Below are positions 23,780 through 33,256 of a stretch of 64,000 bases of DNA, piece by piece (position 1 is the stretch's first letter; every line of letters begins with the position of its first letter). Both the position numbers and the translations under genes were made by a program. Source of the stretch: a virus; IMG/VR virus record IMGVR_UViG_3300021960_006131, positions 1-64,000 of that record; one strand, written 5' to 3'. The notes below the pieces were generated by a model, which had not been told where the DNA came from, did no database searches, and worked only from the letters and a program-made list of their open reading frames with translations.

Positions 23780-25344
23780 AATTTGTAAACATAACAGGTG
23801 ATGCAATATTAGACTATAAATCACAACATCCAGAAGAAATGTATCCGCCTACACATATTTTTCCTTACACTGACCCAGGACCAGACGCATCAACTAATGA
23901 ATACAAAAATTTTGATTTTGATGTAGAAACTGGAAACGGATTTAAACGTTATAAGTTAGACTGGCAAAATGCTTATATGATAGAGCAATGGGATAGTCAA
24001 CATTTTGCACATGAGCAAGATGGTGTATTTAAAGAATTTTTAAAACACGACATGAAAGTTGAATCGATCATGGATGGTTCGTTAATAGGAAATATTGAAA
24101 ATTATATAACCAGTCAAGATGATACTATAATTTTTATTCTACATAGACTATACTCGTATTCATTACCTTATAGTTTTTGGCGTAAGTGCCATGACAAAGG
24201 TATAAAGGTTGCAATAGATAATTCCTTTGAAGCAGAAACATATAGTTTGCACAAATTATTTTTCTGGCTACACAGTTGTTTTGAAGATACAAGTTTTGTA
24301 AAATTACTAACATCGCAATTTGATAATAATTTGCCTAAGAATTATAAAACAATTAAACAGCAAATTAAAGAGCACTTTGGTATAGATTTTATTGAAATAG
24401 ATTTTTTTATATTACACGAACAGAATAATAAAATTGCTTCAACATCTACTAATAGCAGTCCATTAGAATATGCCACATTTGAACCAGACAAAATATATGT
24501 AGACAATAAACCTAAAAAGTTTTTGTGCTTGAATAATTATATGAAAGAGCATCGCTTCTTTATACTAAATTATCTAGTTAATAACTTTGATAGCAATGGA
24601 AACAGATTGATTGATAATTGTATTGCCAGTGCAAGATTTTCATTAGACCCAAACAAGCCATTTTACAACCATGGCGTTGATAGAACTGACTTTGAGAATT
24701 TAAACTTTCAATCAGAAATTATATTAGGCGAAAGTCTCAAGCAAGAAGAATTTAATAAAACAAGCGAGTACTTACCTATCATACTAGATGATGATTTAGA
24801 GGATAACAAACATGCTGTCAATCCAGACTTATTTAACAATGACAATAGTTCACAATACGAATTTAGAGATAGATGGATAAACTGGAAATGGTATGCAGAT
24901 ACTGAAATAAGTTTAGTTACGGAAAGTAGTTATACTGCCAATCTTGTTTTACAAAAAGGCATATTTCATCAATATATACCTAAAAGTGATGGGTATCCAT
25001 ACTATGATCAAATACCACAAGAGATAGGATTTATAACAGAAAAAACATTAAAGCCTATCATGTACGGTCACCCATTTTTACTAATTACACACCCTGGTAC
25101 ATTAAGACATCTAAGAAGTATAGGGTTTGAAACTTTTCCAGAATGGTTTGATGAAAGTTACGACGAAATTGAACTAGATGACGAAAGATTTAAATCAATT
25201 AAAAAACAAGTAACACACATTGCTAATACTACTTTACACATTGAAGCAATCAAAGACAAGTTAGAACACAATAGACAACTGTTCTTTAATGCAAAAACCT
25301 GTGCTGGGATATACGATAAATTAATAGATGACATATTAAAATAG
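23761..25344 (+). CDS. Putative glycosyltransferase-like protein, paralogue of the previous gene
   Basis: A 527-residue paralogue of the gene at 22400, with the same motif (ITEKTLKPIMYGHPFLLITH, then LRSIGFETF and PEWFDESYDEI). The extra length lies in the N-terminal half. The WFDESYD block after the motif is conserved in similar marine-phage proteins I have seen annotated without function. The acidic D-rich section may bind a metal ion. It ends just before the late-type promoter at 25345, and its N-terminus overlaps the previous gene by 19 nt. Confidence 0.6.
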   Translation: MENNTVKFVNITGDAILDYKSQHPEEMYPPTHIFPYTDPGPDASTNEYKNFDFDVETGNGFKRYKLDWQNAYMIEQWDSQHFAHEQDGVFKEFLKHDMKVESIMDGSLIGNIENYITSQDDTIIFILHRLYSYSLPYSFWRKCHDKGIKVAIDNSFEAETYSLHKLFFWLHSCFEDTSFVKLLTSQFDNNLPKNYKTIKQQIKEHFGIDFIEIDFFILHEQNNKIASTSTNSSPLEYATFEPDKIYVDNKPKKFLCLNNYMKEHRFFILNYLVNNFDSNGNRLIDNCIASARFSLDPNKPFYNHGVDRTDFENLNFQSEIILGESLKQEEFNKTSEYLPIILDDDLEDNKHAVNPDLFNNDNSSQYEFRDRWINWKWYADTEISLVTESSYTANLVLQKGIFHQYIPKSDGYPYYDQIPQEIGFITEKTLKPIMYGHPFLLITHPGTLRHLRSIGFETFPEWFDESYDEIELDDERFKSIKKQVTHIANTTLHIEAIKDKLEHNRQLFFNAKTCAGIYDKLIDDILK

Positions 25345-25352
25345 CATAAATA
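25345..25352 (+). promoter_or_regulatory. Late-type promoter CATAAATA, 5 nt before an ATG
   Basis: CATAAATA ends at 25352 and the next ATG is at 25358, with no ribosome-binding site between. The geometry equals that at 15806 and 50071. Confidence 0.5.
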
Positions 25353-25357
25353 CTGTT

Positions 25358-25534
25358 ATGAACGATTACAAGAAAACACAGAAAGAACTCACAGAACTTA
25401 ATCATGACGGTAACGAGGATCGTGGACGCGAAGGCGAAGATATTTCCGAAGATGCACAACTGTCTGAAAAAGAAAAGTTAATACAAAAGAAACTAGAAGA
25501 ATTGAGAAAAAGAGACCCTTTTATTTACAGATAA
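25358..25534 (+). CDS. 58-residue highly charged small protein, probably leaderless
   Basis: Starts 5 nt after a late-type CATAAATA and has no ribosome-binding site. The protein is almost all charged: MNDYKKTQKELTELNHDGNE, an acidic centre (GREGEDISEDA) and a C-terminal helix of alternating Lys and Glu (EKEKLIQKKLEEL) ending RDPFIYR. The final aromatic tail looks like a conserved ending of a short protein family in marine T4-like phages. Function unknown. It precedes the carbamoyltransferase by 4 nt. Confidence 0.6.
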   Translation: MNDYKKTQKELTELNHDGNEDRGREGEDISEDAQLSEKEKLIQKKLEELRKRDPFIYR

Positions 25535-25538
25535 TAAA

Positions 25539-27077
25539 ATGCGTATTCTTGGTTTAAGTTTTTTATTTCATGATGCCGCCGCCACTGTTATTGAGGATGG
25601 CGAAATTCTGTATGCTTCGCATTCTGAAAGATATAGCAAATACAAAAACGATCCTTTTTTAAATCACAAAATGATTGCTGACTGCTTAAAGTTTGGCAAG
25701 CCTGATGTAATTGTATTACACGAAAAGCCATGGGTAAAGAAACTAAGAAATCTTTACGCAGGTAATTGGAGAGCATTGTTAGAACCAACAATGCAAAAAT
25801 GGATCAAAGATTTTTTCCCAGAGTTACATGGCATACCAATTAAGACTTATTGGCATCATGAAACACATGCCGCCGCTGGTGTAATGACTAGTAACTTTGA
25901 TGAGTGTGCTGTTATCTGTATCGATGCTATAGGCGAGTTTGATACCGCTACAACATGGCATTGGAATAAAGGTAACCTTAAGAAAATACATAGCACAAAG
26001 TTTCCTAGCAGTTTAGGATTATTTTATAGTGCCATGACTGCTCATGTAGGATTAAAACCTATGGAAGACGAGTATGTGTTAATGGGCATGGCCGCATATG
26101 GTAAACCTATTTACGAAACTGCTATGCATGAAGAATTTTTTGTAGATGCTGATTGTAAAGAACCAGCAAATGTTATTGAGATGACAAAAAATTTACAAAA
26201 GGGTGTACCTGCTGATTATTTAGGTAGAGATAAAAGTGTATTAATAGACGAGTGGGGTCATCATAGTTTAGATTATAATATTGCCGCTAGTGCTCAGGCT
26301 GTAGCAGAAAAACGTATATTTGAATATGCCAGACATGCTTTAATAAAAACAAACAGCAAAAATTTAGTATTCATGGGCGGGTGTGCTTTAAATTGTGTTG
26401 CTAACGGTAATCTATTTAAGTTATTTGAAAACGTACACATAATGCCTAACCCAGGCGATGCTGGTAGCAGTTTAGGTGCCGCCGCTTTACATTACTATAA
26501 TGTAACTGGTAATAAAGTAAATTGGACAGGGGCATACTTAGGTAATAGTATCCGTGGCGATTATCCTATAAAAAAATCACTGGCAAGTTTATTGAAAGGT
26601 GAGATATTTGGTATAGCAAATGGCCGTGCAGAGTTTGGTCCAAGAGCATTAGGTAATAGAACATTATGTGCTGATCCAAGAGGCAATAAAATTAAAGATG
26701 CTGTAAACAAAATCAAACGTAGACAAGAGTTTAGGCCTTTTGCTCCAATTATACTAGAAGAACATGTACACGACTATTTTGAAATGCCAGGGCACATTAG
26801 TAATGCTCCATATATGCAATTTGTAGCAAGATGTAAAAAGCCAAAAGAATTTCCAGCAATAGTTCATGCAGATGGTACAAGCAGAGTACAAACAGTTAAT
26901 GAAACAGAACATCCTGACTTGTATGAACTAATGACACAATTTTATAACGAGACAGGTTGCCCAATGATACTGAACACTAGTTTAAATATCAAAGGAATGC
27001 CTATAGTCAATGATGAGAAAGATGCCGCAGACTTCGAAGAAAAATACAACGTCCCAGTCCACACTAAGGACGATTAA
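25539..27077 (+). CDS. Carbamoyltransferase of the NodU/TobZ family
   Basis: A 512-residue carbamoyltransferase that moves a carbamoyl group from carbamoyl phosphate (through carbamoyl-AMP) to a sugar hydroxyl. The N-terminal Kae1-like part has SFLFHDAAATV (HDAA at 11-14), a metal-site YWHHETHAAAG near residue 105 and a VICIDAIGEFD strand. The C-terminal domain has FGPRALGNRT, the family ATP-loop, then RQEFRPFAPIILEEH. Family members decorate Nod factors, antibiotics and polysaccharides. Together with the dehydrogenase, sulfotransferase and glycosyltransferases, it points to a decorated sugar product. Overlaps the following zinc-like gene by 68 nt. Confidence 0.9.
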   Translation: MRILGLSFLFHDAAATVIEDGEILYASHSERYSKYKNDPFLNHKMIADCLKFGKPDVIVLHEKPWVKKLRNLYAGNWRALLEPTMQKWIKDFFPELHGIPIKTYWHHETHAAAGVMTSNFDECAVICIDAIGEFDTATTWHWNKGNLKKIHSTKFPSSLGLFYSAMTAHVGLKPMEDEYVLMGMAAYGKPIYETAMHEEFFVDADCKEPANVIEMTKNLQKGVPADYLGRDKSVLIDEWGHHSLDYNIAASAQAVAEKRIFEYARHALIKTNSKNLVFMGGCALNCVANGNLFKLFENVHIMPNPGDAGSSLGAAALHYYNVTGNKVNWTGAYLGNSIRGDYPIKKSLASLLKGEIFGIANGRAEFGPRALGNRTLCADPRGNKIKDAVNKIKRRQEFRPFAPIILEEHVHDYFEMPGHISNAPYMQFVARCKKPKEFPAIVHADGTSRVQTVNETEHPDLYELMTQFYNETGCPMILNTSLNIKGMPIVNDEKDAADFEEKYNVPVHTKDD

Positions 27078-27255
27078 GAAAAAGTTGCAAGGTAAGTGTA
27101 CTACCTGTGGTGGTACTTTGCCAGATCATATTGGTGTATGTCCTGTATGGGGAGAAGAGATATTGCGTAAATATGACAAAATTGATATGGAGGTAGAACA
27201 TATTAGTACAGTGGTGCAAAGAGTAGTAGACGAGTTAGAAGAAAGATATGTATGA
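27010..27255 (+). CDS. Small cysteine-containing protein (81 aa)
   Basis: The C-terminal two-thirds has CTTCGGTLPDHIGVCPVWG, where CxxC and a third cysteine could bind zinc, and ends in a coiled-coil helix (EHISTVVQRVVDELEERYV). The start is not certain: ATG codons at 27010, 27013 and 27022 lie within the carbamoyltransferase end and may give too long an N-terminus. It overlaps the next gene by 8 nt. Function unknown. Confidence 0.55.
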   Translation: MMRKMPQTSKKNTTSQSTLRTIKKKLQGKCTTCGGTLPDHIGVCPVWGEEILRKYDKIDMEVEHISTVVQRVVDELEERYV

Positions 27256-30200
27256 TATATTTTACATAGGAGAAAACGTGAGCCTAAAGGATAATTATCC
27301 TTTTGCTAAACAAGTCTCTAGTGAAGAAAACATTAAACCTAAAACTGCATTATATTGGTTAGTAGAGCCTAACACAGAAATACTAGACTTTAGTGTACTT
27401 GAATTTGTGCCTAAAGATTACGACAGCCAATATGAACATATATGGAAATGGAGTAACAACAATTACGGTGGTATAAGATTACTGCCCAAAAAAGTTTCTA
27501 TAGGCGTAAAAGAAATTAATCAAGTTGTATGTAAGAAAAAATTCAATATTCTAAGTACAACCACTCCAGAGGATTATTTTGAGCACCACCCTTACGCAAC
27601 TCATGTTTGGTGTGTTGATCCTGAATACAAATTAACAGATGATATTAATTGGGCACCAGATAATTTTGAGCCTACGTTTATACACAGTTTCCATTTAAAA
27701 GGCCAACTAGAACATAAGTATCCAGAAAAGGAAGGCGGCATAAAGTTGTTTCCAAATGATTGGAAAAATGCAGAAACAAAATATCATAATTTCTTAGATG
27801 CAAATGTTACATATCCTATACTTTATGTTAAAGATGTAAACGATATGCAACAAAGAGACATACTCGATGATGACTATGTTTGGCTAGTTGATTTAGAACA
27901 TAAAACAAATGTTAAAACATTTGATTGGGTGCCAAATCCATTTGAGCAAGATTACATACACAATTTTAAAATGCCGTACCAACTCACAGAAAAGTATCCA
28001 CAGGATATGGGCGGAATAAATTTAGTGCCAAAAGATTGGCAAAGTGCAGATGTAAAAATACATCCTGACTGCCCTATTGAAGATGAAAACTATGATGTGT
28101 TTTACACTAACAAACCTTTTGATGCAGATACTTTTGAATTCTATGCAAAGCGATCAGACACAGATTGGTTGTGGGTAATAGATAGAGAATATGACTTCAA
28201 TGGCAAGTTGCTATATGTTCCTGCTGAACACGAAGAAGATTATATACATGTTTTCAAATGGGGATTAGAACATAGGTACGATCCTGAAGTTACAGAAGTT
28301 TGGGATAATAGAGTTGCCGGCATATATCTTGTAAATAAAAAATTTGATGTAACAAAGAAAAAACTACACACTGATATAGTCCCCATTAGATACGATGTTT
28401 ACTTTACAGATAATATAAATGACTATGGCACTTATGCTCGTAAAAGCAGAACTGATGCATTTTGGCTTGTTGACAGTGAACACAAAATAAGCGAAGTATT
28501 TACATGGGTACCACCTTATAGTGAACAAGGCTATATAAACATTTTTAAATTACCAGGGCAATTACAACATAAGTACCCACTCAGTATTACAAATGTAAGT
28601 GATAATAGATGTGGCGGTATAAAACTTGTACCTAAAAACTATAACGAAGAAGAATTAAAGTACCAAGGTGCTCTTACTGAAGTAGAATTAATAGAATATG
28701 AAAAATTTGATACTATTGAAGAAGGCAGAGAAAAATCTAAACACAAATGGTTTTGGGTTATTGACACTGATGTAGATATTGAAGAAAACTTTGATTTTGA
28801 TTTTGTGCCTGATACATGGGACGAAGGAAAACAACATGTGTGGCAAAAACTTAATCCTATAACTGGTAAACAGTATGACTATGGTGGTGTAAGTTTAAAT
28901 CCAAAAGAACCACAAACAAAAGGCAGACCAAAATACATTAGAGAAATTTGCAGTACGCAAAAAGAATATCCTGTTTACACAATGACAGCAGATGATGTTG
29001 CAAACGGTGTAGCGGAGTTTTATAAAAAATGTGCTGAAAGCACAGAAACAAAAATGTTTTGGGTAGTAGACTATTGTGTACAAATCTGTGAATCGTTCGA
29101 CTTTAGTTACTACCCAACTCAGTGGGATATAAAAAATGTTCATGTGTGGCAAAATGAAAATGGCGACCACACAGATGTTAGACTATGTCCCACTAACCTA
29201 TTTTTAAACAATAACTTTACAGAAAAAGAAATAGTCAATAACACTTTTGATGAACTGAAATTAATGCCTAAACAAGCAAGTGAAATGCCACAATGGAATG
29301 TGTATGCATTTGATGATACACCACTTAAACAACAATTAATTGACTTTGCTGAACAGGATAATAATGCATACTTTTGGACTGTTGATGCTAATGTTGACAC
29401 ATATGATAACTGGAATGCCAAGTATAAACCTGCTGTAGAAAACGCAGATAAAGTACATGTATGGCAAAAACTTAATCCAAGAACAGGTAAAGTACATGCA
29501 TATGGTGGTGTAAGACTGTGGCCAAACCCCTTCTTAGACGTATTTAAAACGTCTTACAGCAGTGATGATATCAAGTATAGTAAAACATCTAGGGGTAAGT
29601 TACAATACGTTAAAGACGCTCTAAGTGTGTCTAAGCCATACGATATAGTGTTCCTATCATACAAAGAAGCGGGGTCTACGACTGCATATGAGCGTCTTAC
29701 AGCAAGGTTTGATGCAACCTGGGTCAAAGACATTAAAGGCATATTTAATGCACACAAAGAGGCGGCAAATAGGGTTAAAAGCGATATGTTTTGGGTAGTA
29801 GATGCTGATGCTGACATATCAGAAGACTTTGATTTTAGTTATATACCTGATGTGTATGACGAAGAAGTAGTTCATGTATGGGCAAGTAAAAACCCTGTGA
29901 CTGGCGAAGAATACGGATACGGTGGTGTTAAACTGTTCAACACAGAACAAGTACTCGAAGCAACTAGTTGGGGATTAGACTTTACTACCGGACTTAGTAA
30001 TCGTTTTAAAGCAATGCCACAAGTAAGTTGTGTTACTAGGTTTAATACAGACGCCTTTAGTACTTGGCGTAGTGCCTTTAGGGAATGTGTTAAATTAACA
30101 CTTAGTAATGACCCGGATAGCGAGGCTAGATTAAATAGTTGGTTAAATCCACAAGTATATGCAGACTTTGTAGAAGATGCAATAAAAGGTGCAGAACAAG

Positions 30201-30292
30201 GAAAACAATTCGCTTTAGCAAATAATAATAATCCAACTGAATTAAATAAAATTAATGACTACGATTGGTTAGAGGAACAATGGAAAGCATAG
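27248..30292 (+). CDS. Nine-repeat GT-A-like protein (1014 aa)
   Basis: A protein built of nine units of about 80-140 residues. Each starts with a short strand (YDVFY/YPILY), has W-x-V-D at 37, 121, 212, 309, 406, 503, 605, 710 and 849, then an I/V-H-x-F/W segment and a GG-I/V-x-L-x-P end. Unit 9 keeps a full GT-A-like D-x-D-x-D (WVVDADADI) preceded by NAHKEAA and is followed by a unique ~120-residue C-terminal domain. Earlier units have lost part of the acidic motif. The whole resembles the 320-residue protein at 37078, a single-unit version. A glycan-binding or multi-site glycosyltransferase scaffold is the best guess. It overlaps its neighbours. Confidence 0.75.
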   Translation: MYDIFYIGENVSLKDNYPFAKQVSSEENIKPKTALYWLVEPNTEILDFSVLEFVPKDYDSQYEHIWKWSNNNYGGIRLLPKKVSIGVKEINQVVCKKKFNILSTTTPEDYFEHHPYATHVWCVDPEYKLTDDINWAPDNFEPTFIHSFHLKGQLEHKYPEKEGGIKLFPNDWKNAETKYHNFLDANVTYPILYVKDVNDMQQRDILDDDYVWLVDLEHKTNVKTFDWVPNPFEQDYIHNFKMPYQLTEKYPQDMGGINLVPKDWQSADVKIHPDCPIEDENYDVFYTNKPFDADTFEFYAKRSDTDWLWVIDREYDFNGKLLYVPAEHEEDYIHVFKWGLEHRYDPEVTEVWDNRVAGIYLVNKKFDVTKKKLHTDIVPIRYDVYFTDNINDYGTYARKSRTDAFWLVDSEHKISEVFTWVPPYSEQGYINIFKLPGQLQHKYPLSITNVSDNRCGGIKLVPKNYNEEELKYQGALTEVELIEYEKFDTIEEGREKSKHKWFWVIDTDVDIEENFDFDFVPDTWDEGKQHVWQKLNPITGKQYDYGGVSLNPKEPQTKGRPKYIREICSTQKEYPVYTMTADDVANGVAEFYKKCAESTETKMFWVVDYCVQICESFDFSYYPTQWDIKNVHVWQNENGDHTDVRLCPTNLFLNNNFTEKEIVNNTFDELKLMPKQASEMPQWNVYAFDDTPLKQQLIDFAEQDNNAYFWTVDANVDTYDNWNAKYKPAVENADKVHVWQKLNPRTGKVHAYGGVRLWPNPFLDVFKTSYSSDDIKYSKTSRGKLQYVKDALSVSKPYDIVFLSYKEAGSTTAYERLTARFDATWVKDIKGIFNAHKEAANRVKSDMFWVVDADADISEDFDFSYIPDVYDEEVVHVWASKNPVTGEEYGYGGVKLFNTEQVLEATSWGLDFTTGLSNRFKAMPQVSCVTRFNTDAFSTWRSAFRECVKLTLSNDPDSEARLNSWLNPQVYADFVEDAIKGAEQGKQFALANNNNPTELNKINDYDWLEEQWKA

Positions 30293-30981
30293 TATTAAAT
30301 AGTTGGAAAGAAGTGACAGAGTATATTGACGGTGGCTTTTGGCAACCTACTCCTAGTTACTTTGAACACATTGTTCAGCATGGTAATTACTATCCACAAC
30401 ATGCTTTCAGCAAAGGACAATTGGCAAGTAAGAGTTGGTTACTTGGTAAACTGCATTTAAAAACAAATTTTTCGCCTGATGCTGACCCTATACCAAATGA
30501 ACTTACTGTTGCTATTTTAGGCAGTTGGATCGGTGCTCTAGTAGAACCATTGCATAAAACATTTAATATATTACGTTTATATGGAATTGACACAGATGCT
30601 GAAGCAATAGAAAAGTCAGAAAAACTTAATAGACAATTTGTACAAGATGAATGGAAATACAAAGGGGTAGTACATGATGTTGATTTACTAGATTGCGGCG
30701 AAATGGAATTTCAAACTGGTGGTGAATTAATACAATGCAAACCTAATTGGATTATTAATACCAGTTGCGAACATATGAGTACACTATGGTATGATAGTGT
30801 AGACAGTGATCAACTTATAATTATGCAAACAAATAATTCAGAAGAGTTTGAAGGACACGTTAATACTTGCAAAGATGTAAAAGAAATGCAAGAAAAATAT
30901 CCATTGTCTAAGACACTTTATGTGGGAGAGTTAGTTACTCCAGCATATACTCGTTTTATGCAAATTGGTTATAAACCTTAA
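30280..30981 (+). CDS. SAM-dependent methyltransferase-like protein
   Basis: The ATG at 30280 is chosen; GAGG is 7 nt upstream and the earlier TTG at 30265 is unlikely. The 233-residue protein has a Rossmann-type start of the class I methyltransferase core (VAILGSWIGALVEPL) and the acidic SAM-ribose strand (LYGIDTDAEAIEKSE), followed by VVHDVDLLD as motif II. The end of the core is ordinary. It may methylate a sugar hydroxyl or protein, given the cluster. The stop overlaps the convergent gene's stop by 2 nt. Confidence 0.75.
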   Translation: MESIVLNSWKEVTEYIDGGFWQPTPSYFEHIVQHGNYYPQHAFSKGQLASKSWLLGKLHLKTNFSPDADPIPNELTVAILGSWIGALVEPLHKTFNILRLYGIDTDAEAIEKSEKLNRQFVQDEWKYKGVVHDVDLLDCGEMEFQTGGELIQCKPNWIINTSCEHMSTLWYDSVDSDQLIIMQTNNSEEFEGHVNTCKDVKEMQEKYPLSKTLYVGELVTPAYTRFMQIGYKP

Positions 30982-31148
30982 AACAAAGTCCACAAATAAT
31001 AAAAAAATGCATATCCTATAATTATTGGTATCCAGTACGCAATATTAAATAATACAGTAAATGTACCACTAATTAATGCAATTACACCATCTAAACCACC
31101 AAAGTATAAAAAGGTTAAAGCAAGAATAACTATTAAGAATGTAAACAT
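30978..31148 (-). CDS. 56-residue membrane protein with its own sigma70-type promoter
   Basis: A minus-strand gene whose TAA overlaps the convergent methyltransferase stop. It has TAGGAG seven nt before ATG. The protein is hydrophobic throughout: residues about 2-16 (FTFLIVILALTFLYF) and about 32-52 (LFNIAYWIPIIIGYAFFYY) form two membrane helices with a short GG loop between. Function unknown; small hydrophobic proteins may alter host membranes. A TTGACA-N17-TATAAT promoter lies upstream, unlike the late promoters of its neighbours, so it may be expressed early. Confidence 0.7.
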   Translation of the reverse strand: MFTFLIVILALTFLYFGGLDGVIALISGTFTVLFNIAYWIPIIIGYAFFYYLWTLF

Positions 31149-31177
31149 AAATCTCCTACAATTTTTATTACTCTTAT

Positions 31178-31206
31178 ATTATAGTAAATTTTGAGATGTT
31201 TGTCAA
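31178..31206 (-). promoter_or_regulatory. Sigma70-type promoter TTGACA-N17-TATAAT (minus strand)
   Basis: On the minus strand -35 TTGACA is at 31201-31206 and -10 TATAAT at 31178-31183, with a 17-bp spacer. It is just beyond the stop of the radical SAM gene and drives the 56-codon gene. It matches the plus-strand promoter family. Confidence 0.8.
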
Positions 31207-31207
31207 C

Positions 31208-32626
31208 CTATCTTTGATTATGTTTTGGGTCTGGTCTATTCCACCAACTCCATAATTCAGGATGTTGGCAATAGATATCATTTATTGTTAAACGGCCATC
31301 TTGCCCGTCTTTTCTGATTGCTTGAATAATTTGTTGATACTTACGACCATTAAAGAATTGATCGTTTGCTGTATCAGGCCATTGCTCTTGGAATGTTGGC
31401 GATTCAAGTAGTCCTTCTAGTTCGCGAATTAATGTTTTTTGCTTGTCAGTTACTCTGGGCCTACAGTAATCTAATAAGTCATTTACTATTTCGTCAAGTA
31501 TGTGCCTAGGCCATGCCATTGGTGATAATACTATATCTGCATGGAAGGCAAACATTCGTTTTGTTTCTATTTTAACATCTAGTTCTAGTGCATAATCTAA
31601 AAAGTTTTTGATATCAAATAAACCTGGACCTGTAATTGTTAAGTCCATTATCATTTTATCATTGCCACCTGGTAGTGCTACACCCTCTCTAAAGTTTCTA
31701 TCCCATTCTTCCCAATTAAGTCCTGTTCTAATAAACTCACCTATTGGTCCTGTGCCGTCAATACTAGCACACATAGTCCAGTCTTTTGCTTGTGGTAACC
31801 AATCATATAAGTAATAGTCTTTGTATCTTACTCTACTTAGGTTACTATTATATCTTAAATGAACTTTGTGTAAATTATTATCTGCTTGTAGTCTATCCAT
31901 TGACTTCCAGTGTATATCATACATAAGTGGTTCACCTCCTACCCAGTATAATTCTTCAACTGTGCCCGATTTGATATATTCCCAAAACTCTTCTTCAACT
32001 ACTTCCTTTTGGAACTTTTCGATAATCTTCTTATTCTCGGGGACCATGAATGGTTGTTGTTCAGGAGTCCAAAGGTCGTGTTTCCTTTTTTCCGTTTCCC
32101 AACTGCTACTGAGTTGTTCGCCACACATACGGCATTTAAAATTGCATAAATTACTATACCTATAATCAAAAGAGATAGGTTCCATTGTAGTATATCCATT
32201 TTCGTCTGTCTCCTCAAAACATTGATCTATTTTGTTGTTAAATAAAAATCCTGTAAACCATTGACGATATGTACTGTTACTTAATAAACTGTCATTGCAC
32301 ACATCACATTGTGGTATCTTTTCGCCTGCCATAAGTTTTTTTCTTATGTCCATCATATAGGGTGAGTTCCAGTGTTCTTTTAAACTCACAGGCTTATAGT
32401 CAGCAATAGTACCTGATTCTTTTACTTCTCCATACTTTTCGTCATTACTTGCATCTATGTACTGTTTTTGAAATTGATGTTCTTCCCTACTTGCACAACA
32501 CATACGCCTTTCACTTTGTGGTGAAATATATGTGTGAGTCCAAGGAGCAGTACAAAATACTTTGTTAGGTGAATCTGGACTTACAGAACCATGTTCCCAA
32601 ATTGGTTTTATTTTACTCACTATCAA
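31208..32626 (-). CDS. Radical SAM enzyme with N-terminal twitch-like domain
   Basis: A 472-residue radical SAM protein, the third of five. The cluster cysteines are Cys161, Cys165 and Cys168 (NLCNFKCRMC) and GGEP is at 230-233. The N-terminal auxiliary cysteines are Cys25 (FCTAPWTHT), Cys43-Cys44 (MCCAS) and CDVC at 107-110, equal in order to the other copies. It overlaps the 2OG oxygenase upstream by 14 nt, so the two are coupled; a joint oxidation on one substrate is plausible. The C-terminal ~150 residues are unique. Substrate unknown. Confidence 0.9.
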   Translation of the reverse strand: MIVSKIKPIWEHGSVSPDSPNKVFCTAPWTHTYISPQSERRMCCASREEHQFQKQYIDASNDEKYGEVKESGTIADYKPVSLKEHWNSPYMMDIRKKLMAGEKIPQCDVCNDSLLSNSTYRQWFTGFLFNNKIDQCFEETDENGYTTMEPISFDYRYSNLCNFKCRMCGEQLSSSWETEKRKHDLWTPEQQPFMVPENKKIIEKFQKEVVEEEFWEYIKSGTVEELYWVGGEPLMYDIHWKSMDRLQADNNLHKVHLRYNSNLSRVRYKDYYLYDWLPQAKDWTMCASIDGTGPIGEFIRTGLNWEEWDRNFREGVALPGGNDKMIMDLTITGPGLFDIKNFLDYALELDVKIETKRMFAFHADIVLSPMAWPRHILDEIVNDLLDYCRPRVTDKQKTLIRELEGLLESPTFQEQWPDTANDQFFNGRKYQQIIQAIRKDGQDGRLTINDIYCQHPELWSWWNRPDPKHNQR

Positions 32627-33248
32627 ATCCTATATGTATTGTATCTCTATGATTTTCTGTTGGAAAATTTATTCTGTGTAATTGTCTTGCTCTAAATATT
32701 ACAGCAGTACCAGGAGTGCCATTATAAAACTTACCAGGTATGTCGCTTACACAAGAATATTTATTTTTTATTTCACTATATGATTTATCAGCGATGTATG
32801 TTAAGTCTTCTTCCATACATACAGCACCGTTACTTTCGTTCACATCATTTAAATAAATTATCATTTTAATTCTGTTTTCTGGTTGGTAAGTATCAGCATG
32901 CCAAAACAATGAAGGCCAGCCGCCTGATAAAAGTTGTTTGTGTTCAGACTGATCAAATTCAACATCTGGTATTCTTGAACCCCACAAATAGGCATTTGAC
33001 ATTTCTGGCACAGGATACATTCTCTCCATTCTGAACTCTTTTATATTACCAGGTATCCATTCTTCTATAATTTTATATTCGTGAAGCATATTAAATTGAT
33101 CTATATTACTAAAAAGATCAATAGCAGGCATATTATTGAATTGCAATTCGCTTGTTAATTGAATTTTGTGATACAATTTATACAAATTTATTAAAATAGC
33201 ATTTGGGATTTTAAAACAATATGGTTTGCCTTTGTCTGGTATTTGCAT
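32613..33248 (-). CDS. 2-oxoglutarate/Fe(II) oxygenase (PhyH-like)
   Basis: A 211-residue oxygenase. The iron ligands are His117 and Asp119 (FWHADTYQ) and His191 (QLHRINF), with Arg201 as likely 2-oxoglutarate contact. The RIKMIIYLNDVNESNGAVCM stretch is typical of the phytanoyl-CoA-like group. The length is short but the core is complete. It is one of three such enzymes in the window. It lies between two radical SAM genes and overlaps the downstream one; 8 nt separate it from the upstream one. Confidence 0.8.
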   Translation of the reverse strand: MQIPDKGKPYCFKIPNAILINLYKLYHKIQLTSELQFNNMPAIDLFSNIDQFNMLHEYKIIEEWIPGNIKEFRMERMYPVPEMSNAYLWGSRIPDVEFDQSEHKQLLSGGWPSLFWHADTYQPENRIKMIIYLNDVNESNGAVCMEEDLTYIADKSYSEIKNKYSCVSDIPGKFYNGTPGTAVIFRARQLHRINFPTENHRDTIHIGFDSE

Positions 33249-33256
33249 ATCAATAG

